Part shown: positions 32,666 to 43,651 of the stretch, one piece after another
Layout: each line of letters opens with the position of its first letter
Numbering within the stretch: position 1 is the first letter of the stretch
Source of the DNA: Amaurobius ferox
Taxonomy: Eukaryota; Arthropoda; Arachnida; Araneae; Amaurobiidae
NCBI GenBank assembly: GCA_951213105.1
Contig: OX578135.1
Coordinates: 165,034,750-165,098,749, forward strand
Length of the DNA stretch: 64,000 nt
Direction: 5' to 3'
Notes under the pieces: model-generated
What the model was told of the DNA's origin: nothing
Database searches by the model: none
Seen by the model: only the letters and a program-made list of their open reading frames with translations
Position numbers and translations under genes: made by a program

Positions 32666-35227
32666 ATGTCGTTTTTGGGTAAAGCTAAGAAAGAGGATTT
32701 GTTCTCGCTGGTATCTGAGTTAGGAGAAACTGCCTCTTCAGATTTAAAAGTAGTGCATTTAAAATCAATAATCACTAAAAGTGATAACTATGAAGAAGAA
32801 TTTGTAAAAGCTCTTCTTGAGACTATTGTTAAAACTCGAGTAGAGAAAGAAGAGTTAGAAGCGGAGGTTAGACGTGAAAAGGCAGCAGCAGAGATTAGGC
32901 AATTTGAAGCCCAAAATCGCAAAGCGGAAATGGAATTTGAGCTCGAAAAATTGAGAATTTCAACTGTAGAAAAAACGGGGAATTCAGAAAAGGGAAATAA
33001 AAAAATTCAGTTAGACTTGCAAAAATTAGTCCAAAAATTTGACCCCAATTTAATTGATATTAGCTTGTACTTGGTCATGTTTGAAAGGCAAGCAAAGCGG
33101 GTTAGTATTGAAAAGTCTGAATGGGTTTCTCATTTGATGGCACTTCTGCCCATCGATATTGTTCAGATCATTATGAGAGAGCCCGAAGAGCAAACGGAAG
33201 ATTACAATTTTGTTAAGAAAATTTTATTACAAAGGTTTAAACTAAGCCCCGAGAAATTTAGAGTTAAATTTACTCAATATCAAAGACGATCGGATAGCAC
33301 GTGGAAGGATTTTGTGTTTGAGTTAAAAAATTATTTTGAGGAATGGTTAGAGGGTTTAGAAATTGATAGTTTTGAGAAGTTAAAAGATTTAATGATCACC
33401 GATCAGTTAAAACGTAGAGTTAGTAGCGAAGCTCGGGACCACTTCTTAGACCAATGGACGAAATTCACTTCTACATCTGAATTAGCTGATAAGCTAGACG
33501 ATTTTGATAATGTCCGGAGGGTTGTAAAGAAACCCATGAAAAGTGGATTTTACGAAGAAGGGAAAATTGAGGAATTTCGTAATGAGAGAGATAGGAGACG
33601 TAATTATCCGGAGGCTAAACAACGTGCGGGAAAACAAAGTAATGAAAAGAATGAGTTCTTCGATAAACGCAAGGAAACTCGTTGTTTCGAGTGTGGGAAT
33701 TTAAATCACCTGAGACCGCAATGTCCTAAACTGAAAAGAACAATTCCCGAGGTTTTAACAATAAACCATATCCAAAGTGATAAAACGGAGGAAGATTGGT
33801 CATCCCCTTATCTGAGTAAGGCATATGTAAATGGACATAAAATGACAGTACTCCGAGATACAGGGTCAAATATAGATCTCGTGTGTCGTAAATATATCAC
33901 GCCTGAAATGCTAACAGGAGAGGTTGTGTTTGTTAAACAGCCATTAGATGACAATTGTAAGTGTTTACCTCTTGCTACGGTAGAAATAAACGGAGAATTT
34001 GGGCGTATCAAGACAAAAGCCGCTGTTTTTGCTCATAAATTAGATTCACATCGATATTTATTGGGAAACAGAACCGCTGCTTTACTAAAAGACAAAAAAT
34101 GTTGTAATGCACTGCAGTCGGAAATGGTTTCTGCAGTAGAAACTAAGTTGGAAAAAGAAAATAAACAAAATTCGGAAGTAGATCTTCTGGATAAGGAAAG
34201 GGGAAGTGTCCTGTCCCCTCACCTAACTGAAGATGTGGGAGACCCCATCATTTTACCCCCCGTGAATGAAGGAACCATCGACGGAGCCAAAGAGCTCGAA
34301 TCACTTGATTGCTTCTCTAAGGACAGAACAAAGGGGCTTCCCTTGCTAAACTTTGCACCCCGCGAATTTTCGGGTTTTCAGAAGGCGTGTCAGACGCTCA
34401 GAAAAGAGATTTATCGGATAGCTTTGGAAGAGTCCGGGGCGAACTCCAAGTTGGAGTATGTTGTGGGGAATGATCTGTTATTTAGGATGAAGGGGAAAAT
34501 CTTGAAAACACCTGAAACTCTAAATTATGAACACTGGGTTGCTTCTAAGGAGGGAGACAATCCCGTAACAATTTATGGTTTTGAGTGGGTAGATCGGTTG
34601 CGAAAATGTAAAGAATTAGGAGTCCAATGGTTTGGATCGTGTGTAATTGAGAATGAAGTCTTGGAAACAAATCATATATTTAAACTAACGGGGAAGAAAG
34701 AGAGATCTCAAATTGATCTCAAATTGATTAATATATTAAAACCATATCACACTAGACCTGAAGTAATAAATTGCTTATCTTGTGAAGATAATCGGGAGGA
34801 GTTGATAAACAATGATGTGGATTTTCTTTATTTAGATTCAAATTCCAGCATTAACGATTTTTCGAACGTAGTTGAGAACGATAATTTGCCCGAGAGATTA
34901 GATCGCCAACAAAGCGATCAGCTACAAGACCCTTTGACTAGGTATACCAAGACCTTTTCAAATGAACCAGGTAAAACAGATTTAGTCGAGCATGATATTG
35001 AGCTCATTAGTAACAAACCTGTCAGGTCTAGCCCGTATAGGTCTTCGCAACGGCAAAATGAAATTTTAAAGGCTGAAATTCAAAAAGTGTTAGAATTACA
35101 AATAATTCAAATTGGAGAATCGGAGTATACGTCGCCCATAATAATGGTGGAGGCACCTGGTACAGATCCTCCACCTTGTATAAATTATCGTTGGTTAAGG
35201 AAAGTAATTAGGACAACTGTCATATAA
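32666..35227 (+). CDS. Gag-protease polyprotein with truncated RT, element 1
   Basis: The frame is open from 32624, but the ATG at 32666 (MSFLGKAKKEDLF) matches the usual start of this family, giving 853 residues. Residue numbers here count from 32624. A charged coiled-coil-like stretch (about 80-115) is followed by a SCAN/capsid-like region (about 190-290), a CCHC zinc knuckle CFECGNLNHLRPQC (354-367) for RNA binding, and the aspartic protease motif DTGS (412-415). From about 799 PVRSSPYRSS and SPIIMVEAPGTDPPPCINYR open a Ty3/gypsy RT, but the frame ends at 867 just after the first RT block. The catalytic YxDD, RNase H and integrase are absent and only about 380 bp remain before the LTR. Gag and protease may function; pol cannot. 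Confidence 0.93.
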   Translation: MSFLGKAKKEDLFSLVSELGETASSDLKVVHLKSIITKSDNYEEEFVKALLETIVKTRVEKEELEAEVRREKAAAEIRQFEAQNRKAEMEFELEKLRISTVEKTGNSEKGNKKIQLDLQKLVQKFDPNLIDISLYLVMFERQAKRVSIEKSEWVSHLMALLPIDIVQIIMREPEEQTEDYNFVKKILLQRFKLSPEKFRVKFTQYQRRSDSTWKDFVFELKNYFEEWLEGLEIDSFEKLKDLMITDQLKRRVSSEARDHFLDQWTKFTSTSELADKLDDFDNVRRVVKKPMKSGFYEEGKIEEFRNERDRRRNYPEAKQRAGKQSNEKNEFFDKRKETRCFECGNLNHLRPQCPKLKRTIPEVLTINHIQSDKTEEDWSSPYLSKAYVNGHKMTVLRDTGSNIDLVCRKYITPEMLTGEVVFVKQPLDDNCKCLPLATVEINGEFGRIKTKAAVFAHKLDSHRYLLGNRTAALLKDKKCCNALQSEMVSAVETKLEKENKQNSEVDLLDKERGSVLSPHLTEDVGDPIILPPVNEGTIDGAKELESLDCFSKDRTKGLPLLNFAPREFSGFQKACQTLRKEIYRIALEESGANSKLEYVVGNDLLFRMKGKILKTPETLNYEHWVASKEGDNPVTIYGFEWVDRLRKCKELGVQWFGSCVIENEVLETNHIFKLTGKKERSQIDLKLINILKPYHTRPEVINCLSCEDNREELINNDVDFLYLDSNSSINDFSNVVENDNLPERLDRQQSDQLQDPLTRYTKTFSNEPGKTDLVEHDIELISNKPVRSSPYRSSQRQNEILKAEIQKVLELQIIQIGESEYTSPIIMVEAPGTDPPPCINYRWLRKVIRTTVI

Positions 35228-35594
35228 AGGGCAAACGTCTTACATATTTTGATATTTTAGGTTATAATTTTATTCCTTATTCTTTTATGTAACCTTATAT
35301 TATTCACGTATGTTCCTTAATGATTTTTTTGTTAGTTATGGTATTGTATTGAAACTTGCTGCTTCTCTAATTGTAACTATAAGTTAAGTGTTTTTGATGT
35401 ATGTCCAAGCTAATTAGGATATTTGTGTAGGCATTGGTGCAGGGTGCTTGTCACTAGCCCTATTGTATAATCATGGTACTTTTGGAATGCTGATGTTTTT
35501 ACTCATGTGTAATATAATTATGTTTTCATAAACTACAAGCCGTAGAGAAATGCTTTTTATCTTTTCTCTCCCTTACTGGATAGAAAAGTTTTCT

Positions 35595-35607
35595 GGGGGG
35601 GAGGAAG
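35595..35607 (+). promoter_or_regulatory. Polypurine tract
   Basis: GGGGGGGAGGAAG ends one base before the TG of LTR2, the expected primer site for plus-strand synthesis. The equivalent before LTR3 is at 40315-40327. Confidence 0.88.
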
Positions 35608-35608
35608 C

Positions 35609-36109
35609 TGTAACGTACTGTTACTAGCTCAAAAAAACTGCCTGTGCTTACGAAAACTGCCATCAGAGGCAAATATACTTTTCTCATCCACACGCCCAGT
35701 GTCCACCAAATTCATGTATAAGAGAAGGTTTGGATTTTCACAGCTGTGGTGCTGGAGTTGTGAAATATGACACCGGGAAAGGGAATCTTTGGCCTGCGTT
35801 TCGGTTTTCGGACGGATGGACCGCCCCCGCAGAGCCGTGATCTCTGACCTGCCAACGGAGGGAGGAGAGAAGACCCTTTTTGGAAAGATGAGTTCGATTT
35901 TAGAATTCGACGGAGCTAGTCGCTTCTCCTTCTGCAGCTCACGAACCTGAGTTCGGCCGAGAGCCGACACTTACAAGGAATATGCTATTGCAATTGCCTA
36001 TTTGTACATAGTTGTAAATATTTCTTTTTTATGCATTAAAGTCTCATTTTAAAAATTTAATCTGCTGTTCCTCGTGTGCTCCTCGGCACTACAACGCTAC
36101 TACGGTACA
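35609..36109 (+). repeat. Shared middle LTR (LTR2), recombinant
   Basis: 501 bp. At LTR position 56 it has C (35664) as in LTR3; at position 478 it has G (36086) as in LTR1. It therefore joins the 5' part of a 3' LTR to the 3' part of a 5' LTR. Confidence 0.95.
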
Positions 36110-37385
36110 GCATATAAAAAAATGGTGGCAGCGGTGGGATGTATTGAGCTGTGGAAGTGGACGGTCATCGGAAATCGACTGACCAGAGCGTAAGTCCAGT
36201 TACGCTGATGGGGATCGCCATGATCCGTGTGGAACAACTGTTCCTATGCTAAAGTGGGCATCCGTCCCTGAAGAGGTCATCGATAGTAATCGGTTGACCG
36301 AAGCGTAAATCTGTTGCGCTGAAGTAGATCGCCAAGATCCCTTGTTAAGAAAGGACATCTGTTCCTGTTTTCATTTTGGACATCAGTTCCTGTGTTGGAT
36401 CGCTAGATCCCTAGCTAAGAAAGGACATCTGTTCCTGTTTTTATTTTGGACATCAGTTCCTGTTTTTATTTTGGACATCAGTTTCTGTGTTGGATCGCTA
36501 GATCCCTAGCTAAGAAAGGACATCTGTTCCTGTTTTTATTTTGGACATCAGTTCCTGTGTTGGATCGCTAGATCCCTAGCTAAGAAAGGACATCTGTTCC
36601 TGTTTTTATTGGGGACATCAGTTCCTGTGCGGCATCTGCAGATCCCTTGCTAAGAAGGACATCTGTTCCTGTTTTTATTTTGGACACCAGTCCCTGGTTG
36701 GATCACCAGATCCGTGTTGTGAAAAGAAGACATCCGTTCCTCTGTTTTGGGAGCACCCGTTCCAGAGACCTGTAGAAAAGTCTTACTTCTGTGCCGGACA
36801 TTAGTTCTGTGCGTGTTGTGTTGTGATTAGAAGAAAACCATGCTTATAAAAAGTGGGAACATCTAGTTCCAGTTTTCTTGTGCGGATCCTAATTGTGTTT
36901 GTGAACTCTTGTACCGAAGATTCATTGGAAGAAATCCTTACCTTTTCAGCATTATGAAGGTCAACGTCTTCAAAAGGGGTGAGTACCTTGATTTTACAAA
37001 AGGCAGTGACAGTAGTTAATTTTTATAGAATTTTGAGCATATTGTCAGTTCTAGTTTAGTTGACATACATCTTTTAAATATTAAAATCTTAAAATTTTAA
37101 AGGATAAGAATTTTGCTATGCTTTGGTTATTAATTTGTGAAGAGTAGAATTGTATTGAATAATTAAAATTTAATAATTTGAAGGTTAATATAATTCATGT
37201 ATAATAATCGAATCTGTAGTTCTTTAAGAAAGGTGTTTTAGTTTAAAATAGCATTGAAAGTTTCAATACTGCCAAATTGTTGTTACAATTGCCATTTGTT
37301 GTTTAATTATAATTGTATGAAATCAGTGTGTACAACGTAGGAATTGTTTATTTTGTATCAATTGGTTAAATTGATAAGGGAAAAA

Positions 37386-39947
37386 ATGTCGTTTTTGGGT
37401 AAAGCTAAGAAAGAGGATTTGTTCTCGCTGGTATCTGAGTTAGGAGAAACTGCCTCTTCAGATTTAAAAGTAGTGCATTTAAAATCAATAATCACTAAAA
37501 GTGATAACTATGAAGAAGAATTTGTAAAAGCTCTTCTTGAGACTATTGTTAAAACTCGAGTAGAGAAAGAAGAGTTAGAAGCGGAGGTTAGACGTGAAAA
37601 GGCAGCAGCAGAGATTAGGCAATTTGAAGCCCAAAATCGCAAAGTGGAAATGGAATTTGAGCTCGAAAAATTGAGAATTTCAACTGTAGAAAAAACGGGG
37701 AATTCAGAAAAGGGAAATAAAAAAATTCAGTTAGACTTGCAAAAATTAGTCCAAAAATTTGACCCCAATTTAATTGATATTAGCTTGTACTTGGTCATGT
37801 TTGAAAGGCAAGCAAAGCGGGTTAGTATTGAAAAGTCTGAATGGGTTTCTCATTTGATGGCACTTCTGCCCATCGATATTGTTCAGATCATTATGAGAGA
37901 GCCCGAAGAGCAAACGGAAGATTACAATTTTGTTAAGAAAATTTTATTACAAAGGTTTAAACTAAGCCCCGAGAAATTTAGAGTTAAATTTACTCAATAT
38001 CAAAGACGATCGGATAGCACGTGGAAGGATTTTGTGTTTGAGTTAAAAAATTATTTTGAGGAATGGTTAGAGGGTTTAGAAATTGATAGTTTTGAGAAGT
38101 TAAAAGATTTAATGATCACCGATCAGTTAAAACGTAGAGTTAGTAGCGAAGCTCGGGACCACTTCTTAGACCAATGGACGAAATTCACTTCTACATCTGA
38201 ATTAGCTGATAAGCTAGACGATTTTGATAATGTCCGGAGGGTTGTAAAGAAACCCATGAAAAGTGGATTTTACGAAGAAGGGAAAATTGAGGAATTTCGT
38301 AATGAGAGAGATAGGAGACGTAATTATCCGGAGGCTAAACAACGTGCGGGAAAACAAAGTAATGAAAAGAATGAGTTCTTCGATAAACGCAAGGAAACTC
38401 GTTGTTTCGAGTGTGGGAATTTAAATCACCTGAGACCGCAATGTCCTAAACTGAAAAGAACAATTCCCGAGGTTTTAACAATAAACCATATCCAAAGTGA
38501 TAAAACGGAGGAAGATTGGTCATCCCCTTATCTGAGTAAGGCATATGTAAATGGACATAAAATGACAGTACTCCGAGATACAGGGTCAAATATAGATCTC
38601 GTGTGTCGTAAATATATCACGCCTGAAATGCTAACAGGAGAGGTTGTGTTTGTTAAACAGCCATTAGATGACAATTGTAAGTGTTTACCTCTTGCTACGG
38701 TAGAAATAAACGGAGAATTTGGGCGTATCAAGACAAAAGCCGCTGTTTTTGCTCATAAATTAGATTCACATCGATATTTATTGGGAAACAGAACCGCTGC
38801 TTTACTAAAAGACAAAAAATGTTGTAATGCACTGCAGTCGGAAATGGTTTCTGCAGTAGAAACTAAGTTGGAAAAAGAAAATAAACAAAATTCGGAAGTA
38901 GATCTTCTGGATAAGGAAAGGGGAAGTGTCCTGTCCCCTCACCTAACTGAAGATGTGGGAGACCCCATCATTTTACCCCCCGTGAATGAAGGAACCATCG
39001 ACGGAGCCAAAGAGCTCGAATCACTTGATTGCTTCTCTAAGGACAGAACAAAGGGGCTTCCCTTGCTAAACTTTGCACCCCGCGAATTTTCGGGTTTTCA
39101 GAAGGCGTGTCAGACGCTCAGAAAAGAGATTTATCGGATAGCTTTGGAAGAGTCCGGGGCGAACTCCAAGTTGGAGTATGTTGTGGGGAATGATCTGTTA
39201 TTTAGGATGAAGGGGAAAATCTTGAAAACACCTGAAACTCTAAATTATGAACACTGGGTTGCTTCTAAGGAGGGAGACAATCCCGTAACAATTTATGGTT
39301 TTGAGTGGGTAGATCGGTTGCGAAAATGTAAAGAATTAGGAGTCCAATGGTTTGGATCGTGTGTAATTGAGAATGAAGTCTTGGAAACAAATCATATATT
39401 TAAACTAACGGGGAAGAAAGAGAGATCTCAAATTGATCTCAAATTGATTAATATATTAAAACCATATCACACTAGACCTGAAGTAATAAATTGCTTATCT
39501 TGTGAAGATAATCGGGAGGAGTTGATAAACAATGATGTGGATTTTCTTTATTTAGATTCAAATTCCAGCATTAACGATTTTTCGAACGTAGTTGAGAACG
39601 ATAATTTGCCCGAGAGATTAGATCGCCAACAAAGCGATCAGCTACAAGACCCTTTGACTAGGTATACCAAGACCTTTTCAAATGAACCAGGTAAAACAGA
39701 TTTAGTCGAGCAGGATATTGAGCTCATTAGTAACAAACCTGTCAGGTCTAGCCCGTATAGGTCTTCGCAACGGCAAAATGAAATTTTAAAGGCTGAAATT
39801 CAAAAAGTGTTAGAATTACAAATAATTCAAATTGGAGAATCGGAGTATACGTCGCCCATAATAATGGTGGAGGCACCTGGTACAGATCCTCCACCTTGTA
39901 TAAATTATCGTTGGTTAAGGAAAGTAATTAGGACAACTGTCATATAA
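37386..39947 (+). CDS. Gag-protease polyprotein with truncated RT, element 2
   Basis: Same frame as the first unit, shifted by exactly 4720 bp (open from 37344; preferred ATG at 37386). It differs at two residues: A to V in the coiled-coil region (base 37645) and H to Q shortly before the RT block (base 39713). Zinc knuckle, DTGS protease and the RT truncation point are identical. The shared truncation shows that the deletion predates the duplication, so the copies do not represent independent decay. Confidence 0.93.
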   Translation: MSFLGKAKKEDLFSLVSELGETASSDLKVVHLKSIITKSDNYEEEFVKALLETIVKTRVEKEELEAEVRREKAAAEIRQFEAQNRKVEMEFELEKLRISTVEKTGNSEKGNKKIQLDLQKLVQKFDPNLIDISLYLVMFERQAKRVSIEKSEWVSHLMALLPIDIVQIIMREPEEQTEDYNFVKKILLQRFKLSPEKFRVKFTQYQRRSDSTWKDFVFELKNYFEEWLEGLEIDSFEKLKDLMITDQLKRRVSSEARDHFLDQWTKFTSTSELADKLDDFDNVRRVVKKPMKSGFYEEGKIEEFRNERDRRRNYPEAKQRAGKQSNEKNEFFDKRKETRCFECGNLNHLRPQCPKLKRTIPEVLTINHIQSDKTEEDWSSPYLSKAYVNGHKMTVLRDTGSNIDLVCRKYITPEMLTGEVVFVKQPLDDNCKCLPLATVEINGEFGRIKTKAAVFAHKLDSHRYLLGNRTAALLKDKKCCNALQSEMVSAVETKLEKENKQNSEVDLLDKERGSVLSPHLTEDVGDPIILPPVNEGTIDGAKELESLDCFSKDRTKGLPLLNFAPREFSGFQKACQTLRKEIYRIALEESGANSKLEYVVGNDLLFRMKGKILKTPETLNYEHWVASKEGDNPVTIYGFEWVDRLRKCKELGVQWFGSCVIENEVLETNHIFKLTGKKERSQIDLKLINILKPYHTRPEVINCLSCEDNREELINNDVDFLYLDSNSSINDFSNVVENDNLPERLDRQQSDQLQDPLTRYTKTFSNEPGKTDLVEQDIELISNKPVRSSPYRSSQRQNEILKAEIQKVLELQIIQIGESEYTSPIIMVEAPGTDPPPCINYRWLRKVIRTTVI

Positions 39948-40328
39948 AGGGCAAACGTCTTACATATTTTGATATTTTAGGTTATAATTTTATTCCTTAT
40001 TCTTTTATGTAACCTTATATTATTCACGTATGTTCCTTAATGATTTTTTTGTTAGTTATGGTATTGTATTGAAACTTGCTGCTTCTCTAATTGTAACTAT
40101 AAGTTAAGTGTTTTTGATGTATGTCCAAGCTAATTAGGATATTTGTGTAGGCATTGGTGCAGGGTGCTTGTCACTAGCCCTATTGTATAATCATGGTACT
40201 TTTGGAATGCTGATGTTTTTACTCATGTGTAATATAATTATGTTTTCATAAACTACAAGCCGTAGAGAAATGCTTTTTATCTTTTCTCTCCCTTACTGGA
40301 TAGAAAAGTTTTCTGGGGGGGAGGAAGC

Positions 40329-40829
40329 TGTAACGTACTGTTACTAGCTCAAAAAAACTGCCTGTGCTTACGAAAACTGCCATCAGAGGCAAATATACTT
40401 TTCTCATCCACACGCCCAGTGTCCACCAAATTCATGTATAAGAGAAGGTTTGGATTTTCACAGCTGTGGTGCTGGAGTTGTGAAATATGACACCGGGAAA
40501 GGGAATCTTTGGCCTGCGTTTCGGTTTTCGGACGGATGGACCGCCCCCGCAGAGCCGTGATCTCTGACCTGCCAACGGAGGGAGGAGAGAAGACCCTTTT
40601 TGGAAAGATGAGTTCGATTTTAGAATTCGACGGAGCTAGTCGCTTCTCCTTCTGCAGCTCACGAACCTGAGTTCGGCCGAGAGCCGACACTTACAAGGAA
40701 TATGCTATTGCAATTGCCTATTTGTACATAGTTGTAAATATTTCTTTTTTATGCATTAAAGTCTCATTTTAAAAATTTAATCTGCTGTTCCTCGTGTGCT
40801 CCTCGACACTACAACGCTACTACGGTACA
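40329..40829 (+). repeat. 3' LTR (LTR3)
   Basis: 501 bp, TG...CA. C at position 56 (40384) and A at position 478 (40806). Followed by GTACACAGC, where GTAC duplicates the bases before LTR1. Confidence 0.95.
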
Positions 40830-40972
40830 GTACACAGCTTAAATTTGTTGAACATTTTATTCTACCAAAATTTGGTGGATCTTTAAATATAGATCATACA
40901 TTTTTTTCGAAATGGCCTGCAAATAATCCCCGTTCACTTCTATAAATCATTGTTGTAATATTGTTAAAAATT

Positions 40973-41835
40973 CTGATGTGGGCAGCACATGTCTTTCCCT
41001 GCACACTCATATTCAAGTTATCTTTCTTTCTTCAATAATAATTTGAGTTTATCTGCACAAAATAACAGCCATAAGTATTTTAAATGACATTGAATTTGCA
41101 CGTTAAACTTGAATTTGGTTCTCATTTGATAGCTGGACTTATTGTCAAAGGTGACGTAGCGAAAACGCGAAAAAACTAGAATATCTCAAGAACGGCTAGT
41201 CCTAGAGTAATGGTGTTAGTCTCATTCTTTTTGTTGTCAAAAATAACGTATAAAATAGGAATTTAATTGATATAATTGAGCACACGTAGTCCTTTATTTT
41301 TATATTTAACGATTTTTGCGGGCCATTTTGCAAAAATGGCCCTTTCCTTTTTCCCGAATCGTACTAGAATAACCTACAAATGATTTATGTACCAAATTTT
41401 GTTAAATTTGGTATATAAATCACTTGTAGGTTATTGAAATATTATGCACCAAATTTTTATTAAATTTGTTCCATTAGTTTTTAGCTAGAGTGGATAAAGG
41501 AAATTTCTGCCGGCCATTTCGCAAAGAAGGCATATTCTTACGAATGCATACGAAGGCATGCATATGAAGGCATGCATACGAATCATACTATAATCTAATG
41601 AACATCAGGGTTTCCCACAAAAAACATACCTACCAAATTTTATGAAATTCGGTCCATCAGTTTTTCAGTTAGAGTGGATGCAATATCCTCACAGACACAC
41701 AAAAACACACAGAGGTACACCCTTACACACACAGACGTCTTCCTAAAAATAGTTTTTTCGTATTCTAGAAGTCCCAAAACGTGTAGATCCTTAGAAAATT
41801 CGAGTTCCGATCTTCGGCACGATTCTAATACTTTG
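40973..41835 (+). mobile_element. Family B element within composite repeat, copy 2
   Basis: From CTGATGTGGGCAGCACATGT and CTTTCCCTGCACACTC to TTCGGCACGATTCTAATAC. Inverted counterpart of 16262-17195, including the AACCTACAAATGATTTATG hairpin at about 41372-41430. Confidence 0.75.
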
Positions 41836-42293
41836 AATACATATACACACACATATATTATCTGTATATATGTGTATTATCTGTGTATCTAAATTCTGTG
41901 TCTACGCAATTACAATAGTTGTGATTTTAAATGATCCCTAAACTTTTATTATTTCAAGCCTAATTTTAACTTATGCAGAATGCAAATATCTCAAGCGATT
42001 GTAAGGTGAGTTGCATAAGAATTCCTGAATTTTTTTCACACAAAATTATTTAGCTCTAGTGTCTGGAATACAAGTTATATGAATGAAAAAATCATTAATT
42101 TTGCATAGAGAATCAGATGATTTGTATTTCGATACAGTTTTAAATATTTAAGTATAATAAATTACTGTAGTACTGTGATAATGTAAAAGATATCACCACT
42201 GAATGTATCACCATTTAGAAATTTTTAAATGAAATTGCATTTCAGTTGGAAAGTGTTTCATAATCAATGCTTATGCATGATTGATCTTTCTTG

Positions 42294-42383
42294 GTATTTG
42301 ACTCTGCCCGTTTTAAAAAAGCCTGATTGAATGCACTTGACATGTATATTACTTAGTATTCTTGTATTTTATGCTCTGTTCTT
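42294..42383 (+). pseudogene. LINE copy 2, fragment 2
   Basis: Matches about 28637-28718 of the LINE: GTTTTAAAAAAGCCTG, CATGACATG-like segment and TACTTAGTATTCTTGTAT. Flanked on both sides by minus-strand family A elements. Confidence 0.82.
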
Positions 42384-43651
42384 TTAACATTGTGCAACAT
42401 AGTTGAAAAGTGTTCATGACTTTGTTCATTCTGTCTGTCTGTCTGTCTGTCTGTCCGTTAACACGATAACTGCCGTAAAAATGACTTTACCAAAATGAAA
42501 TTTTTGTATGTTGTTGAGACAGTTTGTGAGACATATGGGAATGTAAATGAATAATAGCACCCAATTAGTTTTGGATTGAACCCGGGTTGAAATAATGAAA
42601 TACACTAAACTCTATGGTACCTAATATTTCAAACATTTTTTAACCGGATTTAAAATTCACAAATTGTTTCACACATTGCTAAAATTCACAAATTATCCCA
42701 TAAAATTCACAAATTGTCCCATAAAATATATAAAAAAAATTCAACAAAATATATTCAGTAGTTATATGAAGAGATCACGTGACTCACTTCAAAATAAAAT
42801 ATGGCATCCATCCTGTGTCAAAATCGTGATTTTTAAAGTTCCTTTTAATTCATATTTAGTGTTGTATCCGTCCTAAAACCACTTTATTTTTGCTTAAATT
42901 CTGTGCATCTACATACTGAAACAACGCAATTACAATATATGTGAGTTTAAATGATCATCAAACGTTGATTATTTCTACAACGAAGCCTAATTTTCACTTA
43001 TGGAGAATGTAAATACGAAAAGATGTAGAATGAGTTGTATAAGAATTACTACATTTCTTTAACGCAAAATTATTTAGCTCATGGCGTCTGCAATATAGTT
43101 GATATGAATGAAATATTCATTGATTTTCACAGAGAAGCAGACGATTTTCTTCGATGAAGTTTTAAGCATACAGTTTAATTACTTGTACATCCATGGTCTA
43201 AATTTTTAAATAAAATAAATTATTATATAGTATTGTGTTGAATGAAATAAATGGAAAAAAGTTAATGAATGAAATGCTGCTTTTACAGAGAACCAGGCGT
43301 GTTATATTTCGATGACGTCATTTGAATAAATTTCATTTATTTTCGATGAAGTTTCCAAATATAATGAATTATTGTATTATTATGATAATTTAAAAAATAT
43401 TACCGAGGAATATATCGCATTTTAGAGATGCTTAAACCAGGCAATTTATATTTCAATGCCGTCATTTGAATGAAGTTCATTTTTTTCGATGCAGTTTTAA
43501 GTTTTCAAATATAATAAATTAATGTGGTATTGTGATAATTTTAAAAGTATTACCGAGAAATGTATCGCATTTTAGAGATGTTTAAATAAAATTGCATTGA
43601 AGTTGGAAAGTGTTTCATAATCAATGCTTTATGCATGATTGATCTTTCTTG
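42384..43651 (-). mobile_element. Family A element, inverted
   Basis: Minus-strand copy from TTCTTG (43651) to the CAACATAGTTGAAAAGTG palindrome (about 42400). Matches 28882-30182 over its length. Inserted within LINE copy 2. Confidence 0.8.

Larger units (their letters stand above)
30889..40829 (+). mobile_element. Tandem Ty3/gypsy LTR retrotransposon array: LTR-int-LTR-int-LTR
   Basis: Three 501-bp LTRs (30889-31389, 35609-36109, 40329-40829) alternate with two 4219-bp interiors; the period is exactly 4720 bp. Only the outer borders carry the target duplication GTAC (30885-30888 and 40830-40833). Differences between units are few: 32925 C versus 37645 T, 34993 T versus 39713 G, and two LTR sites. 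Such an array is expected from unequal recombination between LTRs after a single insertion. Each interior encodes gag and protease but stops early in RT, so transposition needs enzymes in trans. Confidence 0.95.
30255..42293 (-). mobile_element. Composite family A/B repeat, copy 2, hosting the LTR array
   Basis: Minus-strand counterpart of 15807-22808: starts at TTCTTG (42293) and ends with the AAAGTGTTTATG/CAACATAGTTG palindrome at about 30255. It is interrupted by the LTR retrotransposon array (30889-40829) with GTAC duplicated at the borders. It lacks the hAT insertion. It sits inside LINE copy 2, between residues corresponding to GATATTGATA and TATTT.GACTC. Confidence 0.82.

Noticed and set aside
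33808..34011. 67-codon minus-strand ORF (also at 38528-38731)
   Set aside because: Antisense shadow of the gag-protease reading frame.
35228..35608. Remaining pol or env coding between the ORF stop and LTR2
   Set aside because: The 380 bp are AT-rich with stops in all frames and no RNase H, integrase or envelope motif.
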